The notes beneath the pieces are model-generated. The model was not told the origin of the DNA and did not search any database. It was given only the letters and a program-made list of their open reading frames with translations. DNA of 46,705 bases from Anaerolineae bacterium (GTDB taxonomy: Bacteria; Chloroflexota; Anaerolineae; Aggregatilineales; Phototrophicaceae), in contig JAJEFB010000009.1 in assembly GCA_022820665.1 (NCBI GenBank), forward strand, positions 1 through 46,705, given 5' to 3'. This document shows, piece after piece, positions 34,988-44,059 of the stretch. Made by a program: the position numbers and the translations under genes. Within the stretch, counting starts at the first letter, position 1. The number at the start of each line of letters is the position of its first letter.

Positions 34988-36239
34988 GGGCGCTCGCTCG
35001 ATTCAGCGCCGAACGCGCCGCGTCGACCGTAGGCGGGACTCGTATCCCCCCCGATACCGCTTGACGCGCCCTGGCAACATCTTTGAGACCGTTTCCCGTG
35101 ATCAGCAGGCACAAGCTCTCTTCTTTGTCCATCAGGCCGGAGGCGACCGCCTGCCTTGCGCCAGCAAAGCTCGCCGCCGCGGCCGGCTCCGCGAAGACGC
35201 CGCTCAATTGCGCCAATTGCGGGATAGCGGCAAGGATCTCGGCATCGGACACGATGACAAAGGCGCCGTCGGTATCGCGGGCCGCCCGCAGCGCTTTGGC
35301 GCGGTCGCGCGGCAATTCCGATGCGATGCTGTCGGCAACAGTTGTCGCCGGAGCGCGACTGATGGCCTGCGCCTCCAGTCCCTCCTGCCAGGCGCGAGCC
35401 AAGACGGCGCTGCCGGCCGCCTGTACGCCAATCAAACGCGGCATTTTTTCAATCCAGCCGAGACGCAGCAAGTCGGAAAATCCTTTGTGCAAGCCGCTGA
35501 TGATGCTGCCGTCGCCGACGCTGACAACCGCGACATCAGGGACCCGCCAGCGCAATTGTTCGGCAATTTCAAGCGCGACCGTCTTTTTGCCCTCGGTGGT
35601 ATAGGGATTGACACCCGTGTTGCGCGAATACCAGCCTTCCGCGGCGCAATAGGCCATGCAGAGATCGAAGGCATCATCATAACTGCCTTCGACAAGCAGC
35701 ACAGTAGCGCCATATACCAATAGTTGAGCCACCTTCGCTTCCGGCGCGGTATGCGGCACGAAAATAACAATGTCTATCTCGGGCGCAGCTGCGCCCAAGC
35801 CCGCCAGCGCCGCGGCCGCGTTGCCTGTGCTGGCGGTGCTGACCGTAGAGATCCCTTGCTCCAACGCGCGCGCCAGGACCAGCGCGCTGGCGCGATCCTT
35901 GAGCGATCCGGTAGGATTGGCGCCGTCATCTTTGATCCAGACGCGCTCAAGCCCCAGCGACTGAGCGACGCGCGGGGCCGCGTACAAAGGCGTCCAGCCT
36001 ACGTCCAAGGCCGGCGTCGGGCTTTCCCCCGCGATCGGCAAAAGCGCTTTGTAACGCCAGCAATTGGCTTGACGGTTCGCCGAAAGCGCATCGCGATCCA
36101 GAGACGCGCCCAGAGCCGAATAGTCGTAAAGGATATCAAGCGTGCCCAATTCGCCATGCTCCGGACAGGTATAGCTCAGCTCGTCGCCAGCGTAAGCGCA
36201 GCCCCCGATAACACAGCGAAGCTCTTTTATCTCTGCCAT
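34980..36239 (-). CDS. Threonine-synthase-like PLP enzyme with N-terminal Cys motif
   Basis: The 419-aa fold-type II PLP enzyme has K114 in GANPTGSLKDRAS, the phosphate loop TASTGNAAAALAGLGAA, YTTEGKKTVALEIAEQL and SVGDGSIISGLHKGF. These follow threonine synthase and related lyases. Residues 9-28 carry C9, C14, C25 and H28 (CVIGGCAY ... YTCPEHG), a zinc-ribbon-like start common in one threonine synthase branch. No thrA or thrB is nearby. The gene lies between carbamate kinase and the glycosyltransferase in the purine run, so an ammonia-lyase role on a diamino or ureido amino acid is possible. The ATG at 36237-36239 with AGAGG upstream is chosen over a start inside the carbamate kinase end. 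Confidence 0.82.
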   Translation of the reverse strand: MAEIKELRCVIGGCAYAGDELSYTCPEHGELGTLDILYDYSALGASLDRDALSANRQANCWRYKALLPIAGESPTPALDVGWTPLYAAPRVAQSLGLERVWIKDDGANPTGSLKDRASALVLARALEQGISTVSTASTGNAAAALAGLGAAAPEIDIVIFVPHTAPEAKVAQLLVYGATVLLVEGSYDDAFDLCMAYCAAEGWYSRNTGVNPYTTEGKKTVALEIAEQLRWRVPDVAVVSVGDGSIISGLHKGFSDLLRLGWIEKMPRLIGVQAAGSAVLARAWQEGLEAQAISRAPATTVADSIASELPRDRAKALRAARDTDGAFVIVSDAEILAAIPQLAQLSGVFAEPAAAASFAGARQAVASGLMDKEESLCLLITGNGLKDVARARQAVSGGIRVPPTVDAARSALNRASAHG

Positions 36240-36273
36240 CGCCTCTTCATCAACCTTCAGCCGCTCGGCGCGC

Positions 36274-37227
36274 TCAGCCGCCCGGCACAATTCGCGTGCC
36301 AGTTTCGTGATGCAGGGCCCGGGTCAAATTAGCCGGATTGGTTATGATGGCTCGAGGTCCGCCGTTGTGTACGAAATCGACCGCCGCTTCAATTTTGGGG
36401 AACATGCTGCCCCGCGCGAAATGTCCCTCGTCCATATACCGATGCGCCTCTTGCAAAGTCATGACATCCAGGGCGTATTCGTCGGGACTGTTGAAATGCA
36501 GGCACACTTTCTCCACGCCGGTAGAAATCAACAATAAGTCGGCGCGTAAAGTCTGCGCCAGCAAACTGCTGGCGCGGTCTTTATCGATGACCGCGTCTAT
36601 GCCGCGCAAGCTGCCCACTTCGTTGCGCACCACCGGCACGCCGCCGCCGCCGCAGACGATCACGATGTATCCGGCCAGCACCATGGCTTGAATCGCGTTG
36701 ATTTCGTTGACGATCAAGGGCTTTGGCGACGCCACCACACGCCGCCAGCCCCGCCCGGCATCTTCGACCATGCGCCAACCTTTTTCTTGCGCGGCTTTGG
36801 CTTCTTCATAGGTCATGAAGCCGCCGATTGGCTTGTCGGGATTGTCAAAGGCGGGATCATCCGGATCAACGCGCATCTGGGTGATGATGGTGGCGACGGT
36901 ATGATTCATGCCTACCCGCCGCAGCGAGTTGTCCAGCGCCTGCTGCAGCATATAGCCGATGCTGCCCTGGGTATCCGCCACCACCAGATCCAAGGGCACA
37001 TCGTGGATATCCGCTTCGCGCTTGGCGATTTCGGCTCGGTTGAGAATGTAACCGGCTTGCGGTCCATTGCCGTGGGTGATCACTACCTGCCAGCCGTCGG
37101 CGATCATGTCGGCGATATGTCGACAGGTTTCGCGCACGGCCTCCCATTGCCGGTCAATCTCCGGATTGCTTGGATCGGTAATCAGCGAATTGCCGCCAAT
37201 TGCCACCACCACCAGTTTATCGATCAT
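36274..37227 (-). CDS. arcC: Carbamate kinase
   Basis: Carbamate kinase makes ATP from carbamoyl phosphate and ADP. The 317-aa product has VVVAIGGNSL (6-15), VVITHGNGPQAGYILNR (48-64), VASPKPLIVNE, VIVCGGGGVPVV, GIDAVIDKDRASSLLA and GSMFPKIEAAVDFV, the complete family motif set. In the E. coli purine cluster the paralogue is YqeA. There is no arginine deiminase or catabolic ornithine carbamoyltransferase here. The carbamoyl phosphate should come from the YgeW-like enzyme encoded next upstream, giving substrate-level phosphorylation from purine-ring carbon and nitrogen. AGAGG precedes the ATG at 37225-37227. The 127-base gap to ygeW shows no clear signal. Confidence 0.95.
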   Translation of the reverse strand: MIDKLVVVAIGGNSLITDPSNPEIDRQWEAVRETCRHIADMIADGWQVVITHGNGPQAGYILNRAEIAKREADIHDVPLDLVVADTQGSIGYMLQQALDNSLRRVGMNHTVATIITQMRVDPDDPAFDNPDKPIGGFMTYEEAKAAQEKGWRMVEDAGRGWRRVVASPKPLIVNEINAIQAMVLAGYIVIVCGGGGVPVVRNEVGSLRGIDAVIDKDRASSLLAQTLRADLLLISTGVEKVCLHFNSPDEYALDVMTLQEAHRYMDEGHFARGSMFPKIEAAVDFVHNGGPRAIITNPANLTRALHHETGTRIVPGG

Positions 37228-37354
37228 CGTCGGCCTCTTTCGACTATCGCTGTGCGGCTAGAACCCGGCCGAAAGACATGAAGCGTCGACAAAGCGACAA
37301 AACGCCTTTCTTCCAAGGCTTCGCCCCGGGCGATTGGGACCAAGGGCCCAAAGC

Positions 37355-38335
37355 TCAGCGCATTGTAAGAGCCATCGCCGCCTTCTGTACGTGCAACCTG
37401 TTTTCAGCTTCATCGTAAACGACGCTTTGCGGACCATCGATCACGCTGTCGGTCACCTCGATATTGCGATCAGCCGGCAAGCAGTGCATGTATATGGCAT
37501 GCTCGTTGGCCAGCGCCATCCGCCGGTCGTCAGTGATCCAATCGCTGTACTTGGCGCCGATCTGGGCCGACTCGTCTTGATCTTCCGTGGTCAGCCAACT
37601 GCCCCAACTCTTGGGATAAAGAATATCGGCGCCGGCGAAGCCAGCGTCAAAGTCCTCAAGAATCTCGAAAGAACCGCCGTGCCGACGGCTGTTTTCCCGG
37701 GCTTGCTCCACGATATCGGGCATCAACTGATACTCGGGCGGGCGCGTCAAACGCAGATTCATGCCAAACCGCGTCATCAAGAGCACCAGACTCTGGGGGA
37801 CGGAAATCGGCTTCTGATAGCTGGAGGCATAAGCCCAGCTGACGTTGATCGTCTTGCCGCGCAAATCGCGCCCGAATTTCTCCTGGATGGTCATCAAATC
37901 CGCCAGGATCTGAAAAGGATGGTAGATCTCGCACTGCATGTTCAGCACCGGGACGCGGCTGGCTTCGGCCACGTCGTTGATATAGGCGTTGCCGATGCCC
38001 CAATCGCACTGTCGGATCGCGATGCCGTCGGTGTAGCGCCCGACGATCTCGCCGATCTCCTTGGCGGTATCCCCGTGGCTGATTTGCGTGGTTGTGCTGT
38101 CGATAAACTGGGCGTGACCTCCCAATTGCGCCATGCCGGCTTCAAAGCTGATGCGCGTACGCGTACTGGTGAAGAAAAAGAGCATGGCCAATACTTTGTC
38201 GCGCAATAGCGCGTGCGCTTCGCCCAGCGCCCGTTTGCGCTTTAAGTCCCAGGCGACATCGAGCAGGGTTTCAATTTCTTCTTTCGACCAATCCTGCGTG
38301 CTAATGAGGTCACGACCTCTGAGGTCAGTTTGCAT
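37355..38335 (-). CDS. ygeW: YgeW-type carbamoyltransferase (ATCase/OTCase superfamily)
   Basis: The 326-aa carbamoyltransferase has the carbamoyl-phosphate loop STRTR at 57-61 (FFFTSTRTRISFEAGMAQLG) and HCLPA at 284-288. The middle part (ISHGDTAKEIGEIVGRYTDGIAIRQCDWGIGNAYINDVAEASRVPVLN) resembles the YgeW family more than OTCase. YgeW's amino-acid substrate is not ornithine or aspartate; a ureido/diaminopropionate-type substrate has been proposed for the urate pathway, which I cannot verify from sequence. The ATG at 38333-38335 has GGGAG at good distance; a TTG two codons upstream would sit on top of that site. It is followed by carbamate kinase and preceded by ygeY. Confidence 0.88.
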   Translation of the reverse strand: MQTDLRGRDLISTQDWSKEEIETLLDVAWDLKRKRALGEAHALLRDKVLAMLFFFTSTRTRISFEAGMAQLGGHAQFIDSTTTQISHGDTAKEIGEIVGRYTDGIAIRQCDWGIGNAYINDVAEASRVPVLNMQCEIYHPFQILADLMTIQEKFGRDLRGKTINVSWAYASSYQKPISVPQSLVLLMTRFGMNLRLTRPPEYQLMPDIVEQARENSRRHGGSFEILEDFDAGFAGADILYPKSWGSWLTTEDQDESAQIGAKYSDWITDDRRMALANEHAIYMHCLPADRNIEVTDSVIDGPQSVVYDEAENRLHVQKAAMALTMR

Positions 38336-38517
38336 ATCCAACTCCCCGTTCCAAAAACTAAAGCGATAATAATCAGCCGGCGATCTTGTGCTTTCGTCTC
38401 AGAGGGCGGCGACAGGCCGCGCTCCGGAAATGACCAAATCAACTAACGTTGCAACACTTGATTCTGTATACGGTCGCGCAGCTATAATGTCTGATCATGC
38501 AATGCCGCATGCCGCGC

Positions 38518-39726
38518 CTACCCTTGTAGCGTATCCAAGAGAATCGACGGGAAAAGCGCATACCATTCCGTCGAACGCACGACATCTTCCAGCGGCACCT
38601 GGTCCAAGACCGTATGCGCGTGGATTTCGTTGCCGGGCGCAAAGCCAATGCTGGGAATGCCCGCTTTGCCGGCCCAATAGATGCCGTTGGTGGAGAAGTC
38701 CCATTTGCCGGTGTCGGTTTGGCCGTAAAGGGTCTCGGCCGCGCGCAAACCGGCCATGACAATCGGCTCGTCTTCTTCAAATGCCCAGGCTGGATAGATT
38801 TTGTCCAGCGGAAAGACAAAACCGGTATAACTGGGCTCGTCATAAAGCAAGATTTCGGCGTGAATGTCGTCGCGCTGGCCGATGATATCTTGCAAGCGCT
38901 TCAGTTCGGCTTGCGGCTCCTCGCCGAAGGTGATGCGCCGATCGACATAAATGACCGCCTCGTCCGGCACCGCGTTGATACTGGGCGTTTTGACTTCCAT
39001 GTCCGTGACTGTGATTCGTCCCTGCCCTAAAAAGTCATGATCGCCCAATTGCGGCTCGATATGGCTGATACGCTCGATGATTGGCAGCAACTTGTAGATG
39101 GCGTTGTCCCCCAGATAATTGCTGGCGGCGTGCGCGCTGCGTCCCTTGGCGACGATCTTGAACTCGACTCGCCCTTTGTGGCCGCGGTAAATCTGCATCT
39201 TAGTCGGTTCGCCGATCACCACGAAGTCCGGCTTGATACCCTCGGTTTGTACGAAAGCGTGCGGCGCCTGGCCATCATTCCACTCTTCCATATTGCCGAA
39301 GTAATAGGCGCTAAACCCATCCAGCAAGCCCAACTCCCGGGCTATCGCCAAGCCGTAAATCATGCCCGGCGTACTGCCCTTCTCATCGCAAGCGCCGCGC
39401 GCGTAAAGTACCCCATCTTCAACCTTGCCTTCGAAGGGATCCCATTGCCATTCATCGGGATCGCCTACGCCAACCGTATCGATGTGGCTATCGTAAAGCA
39501 GGATCTTGTCGCCATCGCCGATTTTGCCGACGATGTTGCCCATCTTGTCCCAGAAGATATCGTCGTAGCCGAGCTTCGTCATTTCTTCAGCGATACGTTC
39601 GCCACAAGCCCTGATTTGGTTTTCGTAGCTAGGAATGGCGCAAATTTCACGCAGAAAACTGATGATGCTGCCACGGTCCCCTTCGACCCGCGTCCGCAGG
39701 AGATCCAGAAGTGCTTGATTTACCAT
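38518..39726 (-). CDS. ygeY: YgeY-type M20 metallohydrolase
   Basis: The 402-aa protein is an M20 peptidase/deacetylase-fold hydrolase of the YgeY branch, annotated elsewhere as a selenium-metabolism-linked hydrolase. Metal site residues appear in order: H81 and D83 in LYDSHIDTVGVGD, D in GACDEKGSTPG, EE-like YYFGNMEEWNDG, GEPTKMQIYRGHKGR, and the dimerisation-domain GRSAHAASNYLGDNA. The C-terminal metal His is in GNEIHAHT. It probably cleaves a ureido or amide bond in the purine-derived chain. AGGGA precedes the ATG at 39724-39726. It is 73 bases downstream of the adenine deaminase gene. The 176-base gap to ygeW may carry an internal promoter, but no good consensus is visible. Confidence 0.9.
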   Translation of the reverse strand: MVNQALLDLLRTRVEGDRGSIISFLREICAIPSYENQIRACGERIAEEMTKLGYDDIFWDKMGNIVGKIGDGDKILLYDSHIDTVGVGDPDEWQWDPFEGKVEDGVLYARGACDEKGSTPGMIYGLAIARELGLLDGFSAYYFGNMEEWNDGQAPHAFVQTEGIKPDFVVIGEPTKMQIYRGHKGRVEFKIVAKGRSAHAASNYLGDNAIYKLLPIIERISHIEPQLGDHDFLGQGRITVTDMEVKTPSINAVPDEAVIYVDRRITFGEEPQAELKRLQDIIGQRDDIHAEILLYDEPSYTGFVFPLDKIYPAWAFEEDEPIVMAGLRAAETLYGQTDTGKWDFSTNGIYWAGKAGIPSIGFAPGNEIHAHTVLDQVPLEDVVRSTEWYALFPSILLDTLQG

Positions 39727-39799
39727 GTTCGTCCCTGTTATTGTGCGCTTTGCTCAAGAAATAGCCCATATTTTAGCGATAAATCGCCAAAAAACACGG

Positions 39800-41512
39800 T
39801 CAATTCTGAGGGAATAGATCAATTAATCTGAACTGCTCCACATCGACCAGACCCTGATCAGTCAGTTTCAGCTTGGGGATCACCTCCAAGCCCATAAAGC
39901 TCATGACCATAAAAGGATCGGACAGAAGACTTCCCATGTCCCTGGCCGCGGCGATCAGACTGTCGTATTGCTGTCTAACCGACTCGATAGGCGACTCACT
40001 GAGCAGTCCCGCGACCGGCAGCGGCAGGCGCGCCAAAACTTCCTCGCCATCAACCGCGACCAGACCGCCGCCCATGTCGACAATGGCTTTGACCGCGGCA
40101 AGCATGCTCTCGTCGTCGACGCCGATTACGGCCAGGTTGTGATGGTCGTGGGCGACTGTGCCGGCGATCGCCCCCCGTTTTAGTCCAAATCCCTGAATAA
40201 AGGCTTTGCCGATCTTGCCGCTGGCTCGGTGGCGTTCCACCATTGCGAATTTCAAGATGTCGCGTTCGACATCGCTGACGGCCATGCCCTCGACGATTTT
40301 GGCTCGTTCCAGCCGGTTTTCCGTCACGACTTGATCCCGCACGGTGCCAATGACATGAACCCGTTCGCCTTCAGCTTTGATCGAAAAGTCGAGGTCAGCG
40401 GAGGCGATGTTTACGGTTCCCCGCAGGTTGATCTGTCGCGGCTGCTGTCGCGGCAATGTCATGGCGCCGTTTTCGGCGACCAGCCTGCCACCTCGGAATA
40501 CCATTTCCGGCGTGAAGGTCTCTAAATCCGCGACCACCACCAGGTCAGCGTACTTGCCTGGCGCGATCGCCCCGTATTTCTTCAAACCGAAGTGTTTGGC
40601 GGTGTTGTACGAGCCCATTCTGATCGCCGCAACGGGATCAATGCCGTTTCTGATCGCAAGTCGGATCATATGATCGATCGATCCGTCGTCCAGCAGATCG
40701 GCCGGCATGCGATCGTCGGTGCAAAAGCAGATGGCGCTCTGATTCTCGTTCGTAATCAGCGGCAGCAGCGGCAGCAGATTGCGCGTAGTAGTGCCCTCGC
40801 GAATGAATATCGTCAAGCCGAGGCGCAGCTTCTCCAGCGCTTCTTCGACCGTCGTGCATTCGTGTTCGCTTTGGACACCGGCCGCCACATAGGCATTCAG
40901 CATCCGACCGCTCATATCCGGCGCATGGCCGTCGAGCGTCAGATGGCGAAACAACTCGATCTTGTCCAGCATGCCTTCGTCGCCGAGCGCCACCCCGGGA
41001 TAGTTCATCAATTCCGCCAAGCCCAGGACCCAGGGGTGGCCGAGCAACTGCCCCAGATCATCGGCCTCCAGGCGAGCGCCCGAGGTTTCCATGTCCGTGG
41101 CCGGCACACAGCTGGAGGCCATCACGTACATGTTGAGCAAACCGTATTTGGCTCGCTCCAGCATATACCGCATGCCCTCGAGCCCAAGCACGTTGGCGAT
41201 CTCGTGTGGATCGGTGATGACGGTAGTGACACCGTGAGGCAGCACAGCGCGCGCGAATTCCGGCGGACTTACCAGGCTGCTTTCGATATGCGCGTGGGCG
41301 TCGATCAAGCCGGGCGCTACAAACTTGCCGCCCAGATCAAGCTCGCGCTTGCCTGCGTATTGGGAGCCCAGCGCGACCACATGACGGTCGTGAACGACAA
41401 TATCGCTCCGGTAGATCTCTCCGCTGATGACATTGACCAGGGAAGCATTCCGCAACACCAGGTCGGCAGGCGCCTCGCCGCGCGCGGCTCTCAGACGATC
41501 AACAATGGACAT
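39800..41512 (-). CDS. ade: Adenine deaminase
   Basis: The enzyme converts adenine to hypoxanthine and ammonia with a dinuclear metal centre. The 570-aa product has the family's length and motifs: APGLIDAHAHIESSLVSPPEFARAVLPHGVTTVITDPHEIANV (67 onwards; H73, H75), LGLAELMNYPGV, LDGHAPDMSG, SEHECTTVEEALEKLRLG, ICFCTDDRMPADLLDDG, and GTVAHDHHNLAVIG near the C-terminus. It lies 30 bases after the 8-oxoguanine deaminase stop, so they are cotranscribed. Hypoxanthine from this enzyme would feed the molybdenum hydroxylase encoded at 18954-24414. Confidence 0.96.
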   Translation of the reverse strand: MSIVDRLRAARGEAPADLVLRNASLVNVISGEIYRSDIVVHDRHVVALGSQYAGKRELDLGGKFVAPGLIDAHAHIESSLVSPPEFARAVLPHGVTTVITDPHEIANVLGLEGMRYMLERAKYGLLNMYVMASSCVPATDMETSGARLEADDLGQLLGHPWVLGLAELMNYPGVALGDEGMLDKIELFRHLTLDGHAPDMSGRMLNAYVAAGVQSEHECTTVEEALEKLRLGLTIFIREGTTTRNLLPLLPLITNENQSAICFCTDDRMPADLLDDGSIDHMIRLAIRNGIDPVAAIRMGSYNTAKHFGLKKYGAIAPGKYADLVVVADLETFTPEMVFRGGRLVAENGAMTLPRQQPRQINLRGTVNIASADLDFSIKAEGERVHVIGTVRDQVVTENRLERAKIVEGMAVSDVERDILKFAMVERHRASGKIGKAFIQGFGLKRGAIAGTVAHDHHNLAVIGVDDESMLAAVKAIVDMGGGLVAVDGEEVLARLPLPVAGLLSESPIESVRQQYDSLIAAARDMGSLLSDPFMVMSFMGLEVIPKLKLTDQGLVDVEQFRLIDLFPQN

Positions 41513-41542
41513 GTTGACACCTCCCTTCCATCATTTCGGCTC

Positions 41543-42898
41543 TCAAGCCTCGCCGTTAATGAGCTGCCGGGACAGGCTATTATGCCTTGCAATCAGAGCG
41601 GGCAAGTCGACCGTATTTAGCATCCCGTCTTCCACAAGGACTTGACCGTTGATGATGGACAGATCAACTTGCGAAGGCTGACAAAAGAGCAGCGCCGCGA
41701 GCGGATCTGCCAAAGCCCCGGCCATGCTCAGCGTATCAAGGCGGAATGCGACAATATCCGCAGACATACCGACTTCAATACGCCCAATGTCTTGACGACC
41801 CAAGACGCTCGCCCCGCCCAAAGTCGCCGCTTCCAGCGCCTCCCGCGCTGTGAGCGCCGCGGGATCGCCACCCGCCCGCTGCAGCAGCAGCGCTTGCCTG
41901 GCTTCGCCCAGCAAGTGGCCGCTATCGTTCGAGGCCGAACCATCCACGCCCAAAGCCACCTTGACACGCTCCTCCAGCATTTGACGCAGGGGCGCGATAC
42001 CCGACGCCAGGCGCATATTCGATGACGGGCAATGGCAGACGCCGGTGCCCGTCCGCCCGAACAAGCTGATTTCAGCCGGGTTCAGTTTGACGCAATGCGC
42101 GTGCCAAACATCAGCGCCGACCCAGCCGACCGTTTCGGCGTATGCGCCCGGACGCTGACCGAAGGTTTCCAAACTGAAGGAGACATCTTTGTCATTTTCC
42201 GCCAGATGCGTATGCAGATTGACGCCATATGCCCGAGCCAGATCGGCCGACTCTCGCATCAAGTCGGCCGTAACACTGAAAGGCGAACAGGGCGCCACCA
42301 CGATACGCAGCATTGATTGCGGACCAGGATCGTGCCAGGTTTCTATCAAGCGTCTGGTATCGACGAGTATATCCTCTTCGCTCTCGACGACAGCATCGGG
42401 CGGCAACCCGCCTTTGCTCTCGCCCAAACTCATGGAACCGCGCGCCGCGTGAAAGCGGATGCCGATTTCCTGAGCGGCGCGAATCTCGTCCTCCAGCTCC
42501 ACATCGTTGGGATAAATATACAGATGGTCGCTACTCGTGGTACAGCCGGAGAGCATCAATTCCGCCATCGCCAGTTTTGCCGAGGTGTAAATGTGCTCGC
42601 CCCGCAGGTTTTTCCAAATGGGGTAAAGGACTTTTAGCCAGTCAAAAAGTTCATTTTCCTGCGCCAGCGCTCGCGTCAAGCTTTGGAACATGTGATGATG
42701 CGTATTGACCAAGCCCGGCAGGACGATGTGACGCGAGAGGTCAATCACCCGGTCGGCGTTATCAGCCGGCATCCCTTCAAGCTTTCCTGCAGCCTCAATA
42801 ATATTGTCGCGGACATAGATAGCGGCCTCTGGAATTTCCCGCCGCGCTGCGTCCATAGTCGCCAGATATCTGATGTTCTTGAGCAGCAATGTCGTCAT
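41543..42898 (-). CDS. 8-oxoguanine deaminase
   Basis: The 451-aa amidohydrolase matches the 8-oxoguanine deaminase subgroup, which releases ammonia from 8-oxoguanine to give urate. Features include LPGLVNTHHHMFQSLTRAL (metal ligands near H67-H69), MAELMLSGCTTSSDHLYIYP, ARGSMSLGESKGGLPPDAVV, APCSPFSVTADLMRESADLARAYGVNLHTHLAE, GVCHCPSSNMRLASG and GVDGSASNDSGHL. The GSMSLGESxGGLPP segment distinguishes it from guanine or MTA/SAH deaminases. The GGAGGGG ribosome site is excellent. It is first of the tight purine run (followed by ade 30 bases later). A 24-base palindrome lies 33 bases upstream of its ATG. Confidence 0.9.
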   Translation of the reverse strand: MTTLLLKNIRYLATMDAARREIPEAAIYVRDNIIEAAGKLEGMPADNADRVIDLSRHIVLPGLVNTHHHMFQSLTRALAQENELFDWLKVLYPIWKNLRGEHIYTSAKLAMAELMLSGCTTSSDHLYIYPNDVELEDEIRAAQEIGIRFHAARGSMSLGESKGGLPPDAVVESEEDILVDTRRLIETWHDPGPQSMLRIVVAPCSPFSVTADLMRESADLARAYGVNLHTHLAENDKDVSFSLETFGQRPGAYAETVGWVGADVWHAHCVKLNPAEISLFGRTGTGVCHCPSSNMRLASGIAPLRQMLEERVKVALGVDGSASNDSGHLLGEARQALLLQRAGGDPAALTAREALEAATLGGASVLGRQDIGRIEVGMSADIVAFRLDTLSMAGALADPLAALLFCQPSQVDLSIINGQVLVEDGMLNTVDLPALIARHNSLSRQLINGEA

Positions 42899-42930
42899 TG
42901 CCCCTCCGAGTTCATTGCTATTGCTATCGG

Positions 42931-42954
42931 TTGCGCTTCGCTTTGTCAGCGCAA
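42931..42954. promoter_or_regulatory. Palindrome TTGCGCT-N10-AGCGCAA ahead of the purine run
   Basis: A perfect 7-bp inverted repeat with a 10-base spacer lies in the 109-base folD/8-oxoguanine deaminase spacer, 33-56 bases before the ATG at 42898. The position suits an operator or a leader hairpin. A CTGACA sits within it with a poor -10 (TAGCAA) 17 bases on. The regulator is not known. Confidence 0.35.
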
Positions 42955-43007
42955 GGTCCCAATCTCTGACAAGGATTTTGGAACCTTCCGTAGAGAACGG
43001 CGAGCGG

Positions 43008-43889
43008 TCAGGCCTCGACGCTGCGCCAAGCCGCCTTTAGCGTATTCTGCAGCAGCATGGTGATAGTCATCGGACCGACGCCGCCAGGCACCTTGGTGAT
43101 AAAACCGGCTCTTTCCCGCGCCGCAGCGAATTCGACATCGCCCACATAGCGATATCCCTTCTCGCTGCCGGGGTCGTCAACAGAGTTGGAACCGACATCG
43201 ATCACGATCGCGCCCGGCTTCAACCAGTTTCCTTTGACGAATTCCGGCCGGCCGACAGCCGCAACGACGATGTCGGCAGTCCCCACATGTCCGGCCAGAT
43301 CCCGCGTTCGGCTATGGCAGATGGTCACGGTGGCATTGGCGTTGGCGAGCATGAGCGCCACAGGCAAGCCGACAATGTTGCTGCGCCCCACAACCACCGC
43401 TCTGGCGCCTTCTATGCTTTGACCCGTTTCTTCGATCAAGATCATCGCCCCGGTCGGGGTCGCCGGCGTGAACGTGGGTTCGCGACCACGCATGCCCAAC
43501 TTGCCCAGATTCATGGGATGGATACCGTCCACGTCTTTTCCCAGGCTGATTTCATTCAGCACCGCCTCTTCATCAATCTGATCCGGCAAGGGCAACTGCA
43601 CCAAAATGCCGTGGATACTGGGATCCGCATTGAAGCCGCGGACCGCGTCCTCGACTTCCCTTTGCGTTGCCGAGCTAGGCAGTATCCGCGCCTCCGAAGC
43701 GATGCCGACCCGCTGGCAAGCGCGCCGCTTCATGCGCACATACATCGCCGACGCGGCATCGTCTCCAACAAGAACTACGCCCAGACCGGGCGAGGCGCCG
43801 GCCTGCTCCAGGAATTTGCTGGCGGATTCTTTGATCTCGCCCTGAATTCGCCCGGCAATCGCGCGGCCGTCGATGATTTGCGCTGACAT
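43008..43889 (-). CDS. folD: Bifunctional methylene-THF dehydrogenase/methenyl-THF cyclohydrolase
   Basis: FolD interconverts 5,10-methylene-, 5,10-methenyl- and 10-formyl-tetrahydrofolate. The 293-aa protein has the catalytic region DDAASAMYVRMKRRACQRVGI (catalytic Lys in RMKRR), GILVQLPLPDQIDEEAVLN, DGIHPMNLGKL, TPATPTGAMILIEE, the NADP loop VVGRSNIVGLPVALML and KVPGGVGPMTITMLLQNT. All fit the family. The gene lies 109 bases upstream of the 8-oxoguanine deaminase gene on the same strand. Purine-fermenting bacteria pass ring carbons through methenyl-THF, so the position may be meaningful, but folD is a housekeeping gene in most bacteria. Confidence 0.96.
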   Translation of the reverse strand: MSAQIIDGRAIAGRIQGEIKESASKFLEQAGASPGLGVVLVGDDAASAMYVRMKRRACQRVGIASEARILPSSATQREVEDAVRGFNADPSIHGILVQLPLPDQIDEEAVLNEISLGKDVDGIHPMNLGKLGMRGREPTFTPATPTGAMILIEETGQSIEGARAVVVGRSNIVGLPVALMLANANATVTICHSRTRDLAGHVGTADIVVAAVGRPEFVKGNWLKPGAIVIDVGSNSVDDPGSEKGYRYVGDVEFAAARERAGFITKVPGGVGPMTITMLLQNTLKAAWRSVEA

Positions 43890-43920
43890 AGTCCCTACCT
43901 TTCATCGTCAAACTCATTTT

Positions 43921-43964
43921 AATAAACCACCTTGCCCGCCAAGAAAGAAGTATTTTATTTTTTC
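43921..43964 (+). repeat. Dispersed ~90-bp repeat, copy G0 (partial, diverged)
   Basis: AATAAACCACC ... AAGAAAGAAG ... ATTTTATTTTTT resembles the first half of copy G right behind it, with the hairpin degraded. This is a tandem arrangement as at 30040/30159 and 32131/32189. Confidence 0.5.
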
Positions 43965-43966
43965 TT

Positions 43967-44059
43967 AATAAACCACGGCGCTCATACGAAGAGAAGGCTC
44001 GTTATTTTGTGTGAGCGTGACATTCCTGGGACTTTTCCCCGGTTACGCCCCGAGCGGCT
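43967..44059 (+). repeat. Dispersed ~90-bp repeat, copy G
   Basis: It starts AATAAACCACGGCGCTCATA and ends TTACGCCCCGAGCGGCT. It is full length (93 bp), in the same orientation as the downstream guanylate-kinase-like gene, whose start lies 146 bases further on. Confidence 0.85.

Noticed and set aside
38440..38500. Plus-strand TTGATT ... TATAAT pair in the ygeY-ygeW spacer
   Set aside because: Spacing is 19 bases, and no plus-strand gene follows for several kilobases.
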